Assembly (NCBI GenBank): GCA_035235625.1
Contig: CP141148.1
Span: forward strand, 20,399,057-20,463,056
Direction of reading: 5' to 3'
Length of the DNA: 64,000 nucleotides
Source: Saururus chinensis
Lineage: Eukaryota > Streptophyta > Magnoliopsida > Piperales > Saururaceae
Numbering within the stretch: the first letter of the stretch is position 1; each line of letters opens with the position of its first letter. Of this stretch, positions 23,901-36,928 are shown one piece after another. A model generated the notes under the pieces. The model saw only the letters and a program-made list of their open reading frames with translations. It searched no databases and was not told the DNA's origin. Made by a program: the position numbers and the translations under genes.

Positions 23901-24776
23901 ATTATTTATATAATTGTAGCATATCTATGTGTGTGCTTGTATGTGTGTGTAAAACACATGCATGTGTGATATTTTGCAAGAACTGATACTATTAATATAT
24001 TTTAACAAATTAAAAAAATTTATAGAAATTAAGGGATGATTTAAAATATACCTTTTTTGGCAATTAAGATGATAAAATATACTTATATATAGAGCTATTA
24101 TGTTTATATACAAATAGAAGTACTTATTTGATTTAACGTCAAAATGTTAAGTAATATAGGAAAAGATTACAAATCAAAAGGAAGAGATTTTGGAGAGAAA
24201 GTTGGAGACTGGAAAATGTGTGTGCGCCTACTATGGCGCCTGAGAGCAGACAAAAAGCTCTGCACTCAGAACCAAGGGCCATCAAGCGCACACTAGTTTT
24301 GGGCAAAGGTGGTGGCCAGCATGTGCATCTAAATTCAAGTCAAGCATTCAGTCTAGAACATCTGAGCCTGCGAGGCACTAGCTCAGCTCTCCGAGTCTCC
24401 AAGCTGAGTGAGCTTGGCTGTTTTTGTTTCAAGCCAAGCCTTGAGCCTTTTATCAAGCTGAGCCCGAGACCTCCTTGCACCTCAGCCAAGTAAGGCATAT
24501 GCCTTCTGTAACTGAGCCCAACTTGACTTGAGTGCCCTGGAGGCATTTTTGTGGCACCTTGCCTTGCAGCACACACTTTGTATCATTGGGGAGAGCATTG
24601 ATATATCAAGCCTCCCAGTTCTAATCACATAAGCCACAAGGAACAAGCATATACAGAGGAAGAATTCACTCCTAAATCTTATAATCTAAAACATCCACCA
24701 GAGACATTAATTACCAAACAATATGAATAATAACCTTATAAATAAGGGGCATTCAATAGCGTGGTTGAAATGACCT
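20907..24776. other. AT-rich stretch without supported genes
   Basis: Only short accidental frames are seen. At 21430-22140 the sequence is C-rich and plus-strand coding-like (many CCA, CAC and CAG triplets) but has no recognisable domain and no sustained frame, and may be a decayed gene or transposon piece. At 22240-22960 there are several ATATCTGAGATA-like short repeats. At 24200-24560 a GC-richer patch has no recognisable product. The segment just before 24777 would contain the 3' untranslated region of the GATA gene. Confidence 0.4.
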
Positions 24777-27700
24777 TTACAGAACAGCTGCTGAAGCAGA
24801 ATTATCAGCCCCTGTGTTTGCCTGATTAGACTCATCCTGTACCAAAACAGCAAGAATCCCAACTTCAGCTAAATAACATATTGAACTAAGGTCAGTCGCT
24901 CTTGCTTAAAATCATAGCAATATCAGCTCAAATTTTGATAGAGCATGTGCTTAAAGTCAGCTTCCAAAGTCCAAAAAACAAAACCACATTTATTATCATC
25001 AAACATAATTGTTTCAAGTGGTAAAGGATTCTCATCTATTTGTTCATGGTTGGATATGCAATACAATTTTAAGGAAAACATCCTGTCCCAACATATATTT
25101 TCTGAAAATCAATCTTCCTAAGTTTTTCAGATGCATTTATAAGGAACAAGTCACTGGAAACCAGTTACCTGCTCATTTGGGTCTACAGAAGAAAGAGGCT
25201 CACTCATGGTCACCGTCTGGATGGGTGTCCTGGGAAATCCTTTCAAAACCCCCTTCAGAATGATACAAGAAAAGTCAAAGGCCAAAAATTTATGTTCTAC
25301 ACAAACAAATTCATTGATCCATGAAAATTAACCACATTCAAATTTCAAATGACAGCAGAAAATGATTTTGAAGAGTTCCTAATTATGATGAAGCTAACTT
25401 AAGATATATAGCATGAATTAAGCCAGCGAACATTATAGAAGAAACATTAGCATATTCATAACATGAAGAGTCAGAAATAAACGTAATAAAACCAATAAGT
25501 ACAAGTAAATGATTCATAACAATATATAGCAGGACAACACTGTACACCACAATGATTACAAGATTGCAGTTAGTAAACCCTGAGCTGTATTTAGGTACTG
25601 GCTTATCAACCTTAGCCTCAGGGCTATCAACCAGAAAGAGCATATTTCCAACGAGAATTGAGAAGGTAGGCTGTTCGAATTCCCGTGTTAACATAGATAC
25701 AATACTCACTAATTTTTATCTTTTTCTCTAAATTTGAATTTTAACAGCTAAAATTAAGAATTTTTTTCCGAATTTCACAAGGCAATGAATGTTCTCTTTC
25801 CAAAATTGGAACTTGCTCAGGTTTATTGTAGTACAATACATCAGACAAACAGTCTTTTGGTCAAGGGTATTTTGAAATTTTCAATCATAAGGCAATTTTG
25901 CAATGCCATATGAGAGGTAATGTTCAGTATGACATAAAATTTATAAATTCTCTTCTAGAGAATACTCATTGTAACTATTACTAGAAACCAAGTTACCTCA
26001 AAAGTTCGAGCCTTTAAGGAATGGCCCAACAATGCATATCAAGCTCAAACAGACTTGCGTATTTGATATTACCCGATTGTCCAATAGCTTCTACATTAGA
26101 ATTTAGTTTTATTAAAAGCATTATTTTCAAGCAAGTAGTTTATTCTGAAAGAATTATTCATGAAAAAAAAAATTTAATCCCATCTTTCTTCACCTATTTA
26201 TGTTTTCATCAACTCCCTTCTTCACCACCGTCATGTTCTTATCACATTCTCTGACTCTTTTGGTATTTCTTCACTTGGTCTTCTGCTTGGCTGTCTCTAC
26301 CCCTTTCATTGGTCTCTTGCTTGTTATCAATCCTGCCCCTCTTACCCTGTAACTATATCTTCCATATCACATTTCCACAACTTCATCTTATCCTGCTACA
26401 GTTGCATTTCATCTGACAGCCCTTAGTTACTCTACCTTAAATTCAAACCCATCATTTATCTTACCCAAACTGATGCTATTCCCACCCGATTTACCTTAAA
26501 TTCAGCTCTTGGACAACCTTCTTTGATCACCCATGCAACTGTCCCCAATCCTAGTAATCCTTCTGCCACATTTCCCCACCTAGAATACCCTTCTAATCTC
26601 AGAAACAATTACACTTTCATCTTTTCAGTATCACAACATGGCCTATTTGAGACAAAATGTTTCATGAAAGACCACTCAAATAACATAACCATCCAAAAAA
26701 TTGAGATAAACTAAAATGGACGTCAAGGTAATCTATTGCTTCTAGCTTGGCAGATATCAACAAGCACAAATACTCCCCTCTGTCCCACATTAATAGCTCC
26801 ATTTGGTTTTTCAAAATGAACTTTTGAAAACCCAAATGAAGCTATTAATATGGGACAGAGGGAGTATTAAACTCATAACAGTTGGTACTTCAAGGGAATA
26901 AAAATTAACAGTCATAAATAAACACAAATACATGTAGACAAACAAATATGGAGCTTCTAGTGACAGAAAATTAATGATCAATGCAAATAATATACTTCCA
27001 CATTCGACACTGTTCAGTTTAACATATAATGAGTCAACAGACTTCCAGAAATATTTAACACCTTATTAGCCCACTTCAGACCACATGCATTGCAGAGAGT
27101 CCTTGGGCCACCAGGTCCTCGCCGCATCATTGGTGTAGACTTTTCACTAGTACCACAATACTGACATCTGTGTCAAGAACGAAAGAAGGGTTAAAAAAAA
27201 ACTTATCTGAAACAATCAAAAGACTGCCCACCAGAAACAGGTATTATAATAATACTCTATAACACACACACCCCCCCCCCCCAAAAAAAAAAGAAAACGA
27301 AAGAAAGAAAGAAAAGCAGTAACATTATCAAATGGCTCTCCCAAAAGTGTTCAAATTACAACAACAAAAAAACTCAAAAAATTGTAATTAATGTTAATAG
27401 GTCCATACACAGCTACTTGATGAGGCTCCTGCGAACCTGAACTAGAATCCCAATCTGCTGACTCTTCTGCAACTTGTTTTGCAGATGCAAACTGACCTTT
27501 TCTACGCTGCATTCTGATCATGACAATAAATAAGAGCAACAATAAATTTTAATAACAACGCAATATGAAAAAGAAGATTAAAATAAACTCCCACAATCGA
27601 ATATTATAGCCAATTATTAAACCAAGCTCACTGTTCAGCCAAAAGAATGTTTATAATACAAGCAGAAAGAACACAAGAAAGCACATGATCCTCAAACATT

Positions 27701-30700
27701 AGCATACAAGAGACAAAAAAAATATATACCTATAAACAGATGAGGCCAGTTGAAGCTACCATGGTTTTTATTTCCTTGTAAAGCTTTTAGCTAAAGCCCA
27801 TTAAAAATAGCAATGGATTTGAAAGAAGTTTCCCAGTAAATGCAAACCCTGAATTAAAGCTACTCTACTAACCTCAATAAAAATAGAGGCACGTGATGCC
27901 CCTCTCCCCACTCCAAGGAACTCGTAGGGCCAAAAAATTTTGGGTCCATGGCCCCTTCCCTGGGTCCGCCCCAGCCTCCATCCCTGGTTAACCCTTTATC
28001 TAAACTGATGATGTAATGGAAGGGACTAACTATTTATATAATCAACTCTTAACATTTCCCCCTCACTTGCAAACACCTCTAACTCTATGCATGCTTGTAC
28101 CAAAAAACCTGTACGCATTCACATGAGCACACAAAGAAGCACACAATATGTAGCATGGATTCCCCAGACCTTGACCATAGAACCATGTTCATCACCACTT
28201 CATTTCAAAACTTAAGCCGTAGGTGAAGGGACCAACTACATATACTAAGAACAGTAACATTCATCCTACAGTTAAAAGATAGATCACCGTCAGTCCGGGA
28301 GAAAAGATCATTTAAAAACAAATGATAAGCTGAAAACCAGAAAAATATCCATATTGAATTCATCTAACATTATTGGATGAATCTCCAAACAACAAACTTG
28401 AGCAGAGTACCACCATAAATAATAACTAATCCAGAAAATAAAGTTGTTAGCCTAGAACAAATTTGTCTTTCTAGAAAACCTACCAAGCTAAAAACATGCC
28501 AGATTGAGTCAAGACTATATATTTAAACATATTTTTTCGCCTTTCTACTCAAACCTACTTCGTTATTCTTCTTCCCGACCATTTTTGACAAAAATTCCAC
28601 TTATGGGTACATAGATCCACATTGTTATGTAATGTGGCTTTAAAGTAATAGATCATGCCCTTGGTCTGTTTTCTTTCCATGAAGGATTACTAATTAGGCA
28701 AAAGATATACCCAACCGACATTCATAAACTTATATTTCCCCTACACCGCCTTCTGAAAGAAATATTCATGGGCTCAAATTCAGTAGAAAGTTGTATACCA
28801 AGTCTAACAACAAACAACTTCTTTCAATCCATAATGAAACTTGCCTTATAAACCACAAGAAGACATTCTTATAGGTCGATAAAACACAAGCAGTCTCTGT
28901 AGCCTAAATATCATAAGACTTGCAGCTCGCTAGCATTGTTCTTTGCCATCTTCAAACTTCTCAGTTGAAACAACACATGTTTAAAACTTATATTCATACT
29001 GAAATATTTAAATAGTTCAAAGCACTGTTAAGGCCAAAGTAACTACAGCTTTATCCACCTGAAAAAAAAGTTGTTCAACATAAAACATCAAATGACAGGA
29101 TGCCCAAGATTGCCTACCTAAGAGCAACCTCTTTGCGAACAGTATATCGAATTTTCTTATCAAAGCAGCGTTCTTTTCGCTTTTCCCGAAATCTGAGAAG
29201 AGAAGCAAGTCTCTGTGGGATACTTGAGCGCCTTACACCATCAGCACTACCCTACAAAAATGACAGAATAAAAAATAAACTAACAAAAAACAGACTCACA
29301 CAAAAATAAACTGTAAGATTACAAGATACCCGGCTATTTTGCAGAGTAGACCCTGGAGTGGTAGATCCAATATTAGGCATTTCCCGCCCTCCGAGAAGTA
29401 ACAATACTGCTTGCACCTACAAGAGAAACAACTTCAAATGGTAATAAGCTGCATTAAGAAATATAAAATACATATGAGAACTAGTAATCAAAAAGTACTC
29501 TCATAATCATATAAACTGACAGACACACATAGACAAAAAGAAATTAAGCGTTAATAGCAAAAACAGCAAACACCACAATAATAAATGGAACAACCAACTG
29601 ATTAAAACATCAGATTAACCAACTTTTTTCCTCTTTTTGCATTTGACAAAATTAAGACTGCAAAGATCTTAACTTCAATGTTCTGAGATTCTCGTTTTCC
29701 CCCACTTGATAGCAAGTTCAACAAGCCATATCATCAGGACCATGAGATTTTGTTGTCTTGTCATGCTGTAGCATTTAGGATTTAATTGTGTTAATTTATG
29801 CATTTGATTTGCTTTGATTGGTATTAGGCTGGTCCATAAGGCCATATTAATTGTTTTAATTCATGTTAAGTAGGCAATTAAGAAGGCAAACTATGTAAAA
29901 GGCATATGCCTCTCTATTTTGATTACGGAAAATTTTAATTGCCCTAATCCCCATCTCTCCCCCCCAATCGTCCCTTCTCCCCAGCCCTTTTGTCCCCTTC
30001 TCTGCTTGCACGTCATGTTCGCAGAAGGTCATTTGTATCCCCTTCCTCCAAATTTTCTATCTATCTACCTGTGTACCAACTTGGTACACAAGATTGGTAT
30101 TGGAACATCTTCAATCCCTTTATAGTTCAAACCAAGATCATGGCCACTGAGGAGAGACGCTCTCAGCCAGATGACTCCGGCCAGGTACACCCAGTATTCC
30201 ATGTTTCTCACCTTCACCGTTTAGTGGGCGATCCTAGTTGGGTGGCTCATTGTGCTCCACCTCTCCTGCTGTCGCCTCCGTTGATACCTGCTTCCATCAT
30301 TTATACAAGGCATTTTCATCATGTGGGGTGGCTTGTGGCATAGATGCTCATTGTTTTGCACGGTCGTGGTTTGGAGGATGCTACTTGGACTATGGAGGAT
30401 GAGTTCTTTGCTCAGTTCCCCGATTTTGCACCTTGAGGAAAAGGCAATAGCGGAGCATGGTGGATTGTTATGCCTTGCTATATCATAGCACTCTTTAGGA
30501 TTGTTTTAATTTAAGCATTTGATTTTCTTCGATGGTCTTAGGCTGCCCCATAAGGCCTTATCAGGTGTTTTAATTCATGTTAATTAGGTGATTAAGGACC
30601 AATCTCATACGGCGGACAAACTACGCAAGGCATACTGCCTCTATATTTTGATTTAAGGAAAAATTCAGTTGCCCTAATCTCCCTCTCACTCTCCTAACTG

Positions 30701-32782
30701 TCTCTTCTCTCCATCCCTTTCGCCTCCCTCTTTACTAGCACGTCGTGTTTGCAAATGGATCGTTTGTATCCCCTTCCCCCAACTTTCCCGTCCATCTGTT
30801 TCAATCCTTAGACAAACTATACAGCTTCGTTTTATCTGTATTCAGCATTTTCATAGATTTAATTCAACATAAAAAACAGCAGGGAAAGTTTTATATGCTT
30901 GTCAAAAGGCAAGCAATCTTATTTATGAGTTCTCTAAGAGAACCCCCGAACCCCAACCCCCCCCCCCCTTCTCTCTCTCTCTCAACACACTCCTACAAAA
31001 GGTAAAAATAACATAACACCATACGGCATTAAAAGATTGAGCCATCATATAGGTCCAACTGAATTTGACTCCTTTTTCATACGTCACCCTCTTTCATCTA
31101 CATCCTAAAAATTACTGACTCCAATGCATGGTTTGCAATCCCAGCTAGTCACTCAGAAAAAATACCTAGGAAAGATCTTGCCAAGATGTCTGTATTCTTA
31201 CCTTTCCAGTAAAGTAATTTTCCAGATCTCCACGAGATCTCAAAGAAATCTCACAAATATCTATTACATTTTTGTTGCTCTTTTTTTAACATGCTCAATT
31301 GACTGTTGATGGCCTCCAAAAATGGCGATAATTTCTATACCCTTTATTGGTCAGTTCCTTACTCTTAAGTGAAATAATTGAAGTATCTGCCTCTTTGACT
31401 CTTTTTTTCAACTCCCACCAAGAAAAAACTAGAAGCAAGTAGGCAATGTGAAAAGTGGTGTTCGGATATATACACACAAAAAAAAACATGTACCAACACC
31501 ATCATATATATGTACATACACAAATATATATGTACAAACATAAATACATTCAATTTATATGCATATATAGCTTAAACGTCTAATGTGACTTGTTGACAAC
31601 CGCAACTAATTTCAAAAGTAAAAACTAGTGAATTCATTCTTATTTCACTAGCATGTAAATACACATCTCACTAAGCCCCTTTTGTACTCTGGGGTTTCTT
31701 TGTTTTTATTACGTTCACATCTTTTTCAAATTTTACATAAGAGCTTATAGGTGTTAAAGATACATACACATCTCTTTTACGTATAATATTAACATTTCCT
31801 CATCATCAAGATCATTTTCTCAATCTCTCCGGGATCTCTTATTTTAATCCAGCCAAGATTGCAATCCTTGCTCCAATGCCAGTAATTTCATGTAAATGGC
31901 CGAAAGGAGGCCACCACTCAAAATGAGAACCCAAAAAAAAAAATCCAACCCCTCCGGACCATGTCATAAGTAGGCTCTGCTAGGACCAAAAAAGGTTTGC
32001 TTAAAATAAATTGAGAGCACTTCTCTAGTTAAAGTCTTTTTAATCTTATGCCCAAAAACAAAATGCACAGTAAAATGCTAACCATGGTCTGATCTTTTGA
32101 ACCCTTAAAACAAAGCTCATAAAAAACATATAAAGAAGCAACTCATTCAATTTTTGGTAGAAAAAAGTAACACATTCTGCATACATACATTATAGAATAG
32201 AAGACGCCACAGAGGCTATCAATCTACTTCACTAGCTCCAACTTCCTAATAGCATTCAAGGTTTCTTCAAGGGAACATAACAATAAAAAGACTGAAATAC
32301 TAAAAGAATTCAAACTAACCAATAACTAAATAATTAAAAAACAAAGAGTAGCTTACTTGCAAAAATGACACAGTTTCCCATAATTATCAAGTGATTCGAA
32401 TAAAATTACTCACAAGAAATACAAACAAAAGCAAAACAAGTGATCAAATTTCCAGGAACAGAACAAATACCTTCTCCGGGGTGACAGAATGAAACACGTA
32501 AACCTCCCCTTGGAAAGAGAGCATCAGCTGGTTCATGCTTTGGCCCCGCACCGCCGCTATGCCGCCGTAGACAGCAGCATCCGGCGCATCCATCCCGACC
32601 ATATCCATCGCCGCGTCCCCACCCTCGTCCCCGTCCCCGCCACTGCCATCCTCGTACTGATCAACCGGCGCCTCGCTGTCGTCGTTCGCTCCACCAGCGC
32701 CCTCATCTACCTGGCTCGGAATCTGCATGTGGTGCGATGAATCCGGCACGGCAGCCGCCGCCTGAGAGTTCGGCTCAGACAT
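24777..32782 (-). CDS. TIFY-CCT-GATA (ZML-type) transcription factor, 7 exons, 295 aa
   Basis: Nuclear GATA factor of the ZIM/ZML group (Arabidopsis GATA24/25/28 relatives), which bind GATA-type sites and act in light and stress-related control. Exons, in transcript order: 32782-32471, 29416-29330, 29251-29118, 27513-27409, 27167-27062, 25252-25169, 24836-24777. All junctions have GT..AG and compatible phases, and the total is 888 nt including the stop. The N-terminus is acidic (about residues 20-70). The TIFY domain, with MLSFQG at 87-92, spans about 81-114. The CCT motif at about 144-190 contains [17 protein letters not shown]. The zinc finger is C214-X2-C217-X20-C238-X2-C241, and the X20 loop is the group's hallmark. 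Length matches family members (about 300 aa). Introns hold a Stowaway MITE and a reduced gypsy element, yet every motif is intact. The last two short exons are the least certain. Confidence 0.9.
26773..26864. mobile_element. Stowaway MITE in GATA intron 5
   Basis: 92-bp near-palindrome with CTCCCCTCTGTCCC and GGGACAGAGGGAG termini, the standard Stowaway ends, flanked by TA on both sides (26771-26772, 26865-26866). The arms pair almost completely (TTAATAGCT and CATTTGG on both sides). It lies in the intron between the zinc-finger exon and exon 6. Confidence 0.9.
29759..30800 (+). mobile_element. Reduced gypsy (chromovirus) element in GATA intron 1
   Basis: Two diverged direct repeats (about 29759-30090 and 30466-30800) align over most of their length and start TGTCATGC/TGTTATGCC. 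They share TAGGATT, CATAAGGCC, TTTTAATTCATGTTAA and a TTTGTATCCCCTTCC block. Between them only about 375 bases remain. These encode the C-terminal part of a gypsy integrase: [14 protein letters not shown] near 30190 and a degenerate chromodomain-like end with ATWTMEDEF near 30380. It is therefore a deletion derivative with LTRs. It is broken, and old judging by LTR divergence. It lies antisense to the GATA gene. Confidence 0.7.
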
Positions 32783-32991
32783 TTTCTGCGTGCATCACAG
32801 CAGAAAATCGGTGGGCCGCAGCCAAGCTCACTCGTTGTCAAATTGTGCAGAAGATTGAATGCCGATGAACTGGAAAATTAGGGATTTCGATCTCGGGGGG
32901 AAGGGGAGCGAATTGGGGAGATATTTCAGCAGAACGCAGGCTGGAGTTTTCCCTGTACCATGGTTCCCTGCTCCACATCCAGAAACAAAAA

Positions 32992-33118
32992 TGGGCCCCA
33001 CAAGACTCGTTGCTAGGGCCCATATTCACAAGTGGGAATTTAAAGCTCCACCGTCATCACTCGCTCGTCTTCATCCCTTAAGGTTAGCAATTTTACGCAC
33101 CCAATAACTTCATGGGCC
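32992..33118 (-). promoter_or_regulatory. Site II (TGGGCC) cluster upstream of the GATA gene
   Basis: Three TGGGCC/GGGCCCA motifs lie at 32992-32998, 33016-33022 and 33113-33118, within about 340 bases of the start codon. Such TCP-bound site II elements are common in promoters of broadly expressed plant genes. The motifs are visible; function is inferred. Confidence 0.45.
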
Positions 33119-33600
33119 AAAAACATGTAAGAAATTTTTCACATAATATTCTATATTCTCTGAATTTTTTTAAAAAAATATTAATAAACCTGAACTTATA
33201 TATAATATAAAGAAAGTTTTAGACATAAATACTTCTCATCAAGGTTTAGGGTTTTATATCGTGTAACCCTTATTAACACATTAACGACTTCATAGATTAG
33301 CAATATCTTGGTGAGAATCCAATACGTAGCCTTGGTTCCAATTTCTGATCTATCTCACGGCAATTTCAGTAGTTCGACTAGAGAGAAGAAAATATGCAAC
33401 ATGAGTTTTGATTTCCAACCAATCCCATCGGCAATTTCGAAAAACTCAAGTCTTATTTTTCGTCAAACTTGGAAGAAAATCACCAACCAATTGAGGGATT
33501 AATTCAGCTTAGATCAATTTCATGGTAAGGCCTTTCTCTGGTTCTAAATTGTATGTTCGTATGCACGATTTTTGATATTTTGTATTATAGAACACATAAA
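33119..33600. other. AT-rich spacer
   Basis: No gene or repeat could be supported. One short plus-strand frame at 33308-33502 has no recognisable features. Confidence 0.5.
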
Positions 33601-33609
33601 GTAGTCACT

Positions 33610-34920
33610 ATATTTATCTTCACAATAGCCTATCGTGTGATCAAGTATACACCAAGTAATATATCGTGTATTTGAGAATACGATAATCGATATAGATGTC
33701 CTCCTATCGTATATGCATAGCATACATAATGTGTCATTAATAACACAACAACCATGACATTTAAGTGTTGTGCTATCGTGTATGAGAAGGTATCATATTG
33801 TGTATCTGATAACACAATATATGAACTTAGTATGTATAAGTACGTTAGTTACATAAAGTGAATCAACAAGACTCATTGTTTATATATATATCATCTTTTT
33901 CGGACAAAAAGCTAGAAGAATATAGTCAAATGGCAGAAATAGTGAAGGCATCAGAAGAGAAGAAGAAAAGAATCTATGGGAGGAGACTGGGTGTGGGAAC
34001 GAACAGTTTCCCTGCTTGACTCCAACTATCAAAAGACCTCATTGAATCGATGCCAAGATGTAAGGCAATCTTGGAGGAGACTGGGTTCTACTAAGTATAC
34101 GATTACAAGACAATCATTATCTTCAAGCCGCTCCTGGACGTCCTAATAGGTGAGTGCTGGGACGACTCATAGGAAGTTTTCAACATTCGGGAGAAAATAT
34201 TACCCCTTATAGTAGAAGAAGTCACCCTGATAATGGGTTTTGAGTGCGAAAGGCAACCATTTAAAGTTGGAAAGTGGTGAGGGGAAGGCTGCCCGAAGCA
34301 AGAGGCAATTCTTCGAAAAGTTCTTCCAAGGGAAGTGGCTAAACAAGAATTTGATTGAAGACATTTTGAAAGAAGTGGCTGACAACAGACGAATTATCTC
34401 CGATGAGGACTTAGCACGGTTGGCCATCATGCATATGGGGGTCCTCGTTTTATTCACACAGAGCAACATATTTGTATCCCCATCTCTGTGTGATTTCATA
34501 GATGACTTGACATTTGTAGGGTTGTTCATGATATATTGATTCGAGGCATATCATCAGCCCACTGAAACATCAAGAGCAAACAAGATGAGAGCTCTGCCAC
34601 TGCCAAAATTCTCGTTGGGGCATCATTTGTACTCCAAGTAAATCTCGTCTCATGAATAACATAATGTGATTGATTAGCGTAGTATGAACAACACGATATG
34701 ATAATCACCCTTTATGTATATCATTATATGAATCACACAATAGCATGTGTATTGTGTGATCAAAACACGATGTGTAACACTAAAGTTTACTCATCGTGTT
34801 ATGAGTAAGACGATTTAGTACTCCATCGCGTATACGAAATTACATGATCCTAGACTAGTGTGTAATCGATAACACGATGAGGTGGATAAACGTGTTATCC
34901 ATGACATGACATACATAACA
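33610..34920 (+). mobile_element. Possible DNA transposon remnant with ATCGTGT subterminal repeats
   Basis: Left flank (33630-33790) carries repeated TATCGTGTAT, and right flank (34680-34900) carries AACACGAT and TCGTGTTAT variants, partly in inverted orientation. Between them is a decayed DUF1985-like gene. Subterminal repeats plus a DUF1985/Ulp1-type cargo gene are known from plant CACTA and Mutator-like elements. Terminal inverted repeats and a target duplication could not be fixed, so class and borders are open. Confidence 0.4.
34130..34539 (+). pseudogene. DUF1985 / plant mobile domain gene fragment
   Basis: Plus-strand translation shows the DUF1985-like order. First is a region like LDVLIGECWDD near 34130 and EVTLIMGFECERQPF near 34210. 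After these come NLIEDILKEVADN near 34350 and DLARLAIMHMGVLVLF near 34410, then NIFVSPSLCDFIDDLTFVG near 34465. The last part matches the typical run of a small helix, a 'P.sL' strand and a 'DDLD' turn. The frame is not continuous (a frame change and a stop near 34260) and the C-terminal part is missing. Host PMD genes and transposon cargo both carry this domain; the surrounding repeats favour transposon cargo. Family assignment is from memory of the motif pattern. Confidence 0.45.
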
Positions 34921-35069
34921 TTTGTACATTATTGACCAAATTGTTTTGCCTTGTCTATTAGGTGTAGTTTTTTTAGCATACCTCTATATGGGCCCCAAGT
35001 GGTCTTCCATGTAGCCCGAGGTGCAAGCGGTGGCCGGGGTTTACACAACTGTTGACCAACGTGGAGAAG
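34921..35069. other. Junction between the DUF1985 remnant and LTR copy A3
   Basis: No recognisable feature. Similarity to family A starts near 35070 (AATTTTCCAGCGA), so the left end of A3, including its TATA box, is missing. Confidence 0.5.
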
Positions 35070-36928
35070 GCCGCAAATAGAATTTTCCAGCGAGACTCTG
35101 GCGAGGCTACATCAGCGGTGGATCGACAACAAATTAGCACTTGAGGTAGGATTGCTATCTTATTAGTTCTGATTATAATATATACAAATAGTGATTTATA
35201 CACTTTGTTACAGTAATCTTATAAATTAAAACGGGGGATTTTGGTGGTCTGTCGATGGTTTGCCGGACGGCTGCCGGATGGTCACCAAATGGCTGGTCAT
35301 TGGGCCATCATCTACAGTCTTCTCTTCCCTGTGCCCAGTGAGCACTGGCAGTCACGGCTATCGGAAGCCCTTTTCTGCTGCACGTACTTTGCAGATTTGG
35401 AAGAAGGGGAGCACCGGTGGTACAGACTGCTGGAAGGAGGGCCTCATCTTGCCGTGGCCCTCTGCCCCTCCCCTTTTTCCTGGTTGAGGCTTGATCGCCG
35501 CTAGTTGGCGGTGGCGCCGCCGCTCAAGGAGTTTCCTTTGCAAGTCGTAGATTGGGGGAAAAAGATGGGCTAGGAACTTCGGGTCGTTGCGGCTACTGGG
35601 CATTACTAGCCGGTGACAAGGGTGGCTCAGTCGAATTGCCTCTCGATGACGATCTGGCCGCCAATTCCCTGAGGACGGTGGTGGTGGCGGCCGCTGCACC
35701 ATCTGCGGCTAGTAGATGCTGGCCACGCAGTCCATTTGCTAGTCTAGGTGGGAGTGCTTGGACGCCGCCAGGCCGGGGCACCACCGTCTGGGGCTTCCAC
35801 CCTGAAGCAACAACCCCAATCCCGCCGGTCGCCGTAGCTTGGACTGGCGACGGCTGGACACATAGTCTAGCCACTGCCCACAACCGCAGGCGTCTCTTGG
35901 AAGGAGATGACCCGCAGATGGGTCCAGCTCATTTTTGGGCCGAAACCGCTGACCCAGCCCGGGTTATTTTAAAAAAAAATTAAAGAATCAATTGAACCGG
36001 GTCCGGTTCAGGGGAGGTATAAGTGTCAAAAAAAATTATATAAAATTAATTATGTATCTAGAGATTAGTTAGAGTAGTATGACCAAGTTTTAGACCTGGG
36101 AAAATCCCAAAGACTATAAAATAACCCTTTTACCCCTTGTAGTTAAGGTACTGTGCGATATTCACTTACTCAACTTAGGGGCTTCGGTTTAGGGGCCTAT
36201 GAGTTTATTTAAAAATTGAAAAAATTCTCAGTAAGATCTTAATGGGTAACTAAATATAGGCCAAACTAATTAGTGAGGAAAAATCCCAGTGAGTAAGTAA
36301 TTGACCATTGTGCCCCTAGGGTTAATCGTAAACCGTTAAGTCAACCAAGGTCAGTTTGAGGGGTTCACGACCCCGTCACACACGAGGAAAATTACACCGA
36401 GTTCATAAATTCAAGTAGTACCCTCAAGCCCAATTTTGGACCCATGAGATGTTAATAAGGCATTGATCAAAATGACAGAAATCCCCCTTCGAGTGAACTA
36501 CCCACATTCGTGTGAATGGAAGGGCGAGTCAGTTTGAGAGTGGAGCCTTCTGAGAAATAAATGACTTAATATCAACAAAATGGTACTAGGATGACCCAAA
36601 GGAGGGTAGCATACCCCAAGTGGTAAAATTACCTTAATGCCCTTAGGTGCAGTATGTTCCGTTTCGCCGAAACTGATAACCTAGTTAACCAAGACTTAAG
36701 GTACCCTATAATGATATTAATGGCTTCAAAAGGAAGGGGTGTGACCAATAAGTGACATGAAGACCTTGATAAGTCACAGCATCATGGGAAACAAGGTGAA
36801 GAACCCTAATTCTCAGGGTTTAGGGCTGTGTATTATACATGTCCGCAACACAGTGCAGAAATCCACTAGCGTATTATACACATAACTTGTGCAATGCATT
36901 AGAATTATTTACACTATCGGGCTTGAAT

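Noticed and set aside
24218-24576. GC-richer patch with frames on both strands
   Set aside because: No domain, no splice sites, not conserved with anything recognised; left as intergenic.
25383-25709. 108-codon minus-strand frame in GATA intron 5, hydrophobic
   Set aside because: Lies within an intron, AT-rich, no splice or conservation evidence, no recognisable family.
26021-26714. Pyrimidine-rich, coding-like plus-strand stretch in GATA intron 5
   Set aside because: No sustained frame and no domain; probably composition bias or a very old insertion.
32859-33107. 82-codon plus-strand frame upstream of the GATA gene
   Set aside because: Overlaps the GATA 5' region and site II elements on the opposite strand; peptide without recognisable features.
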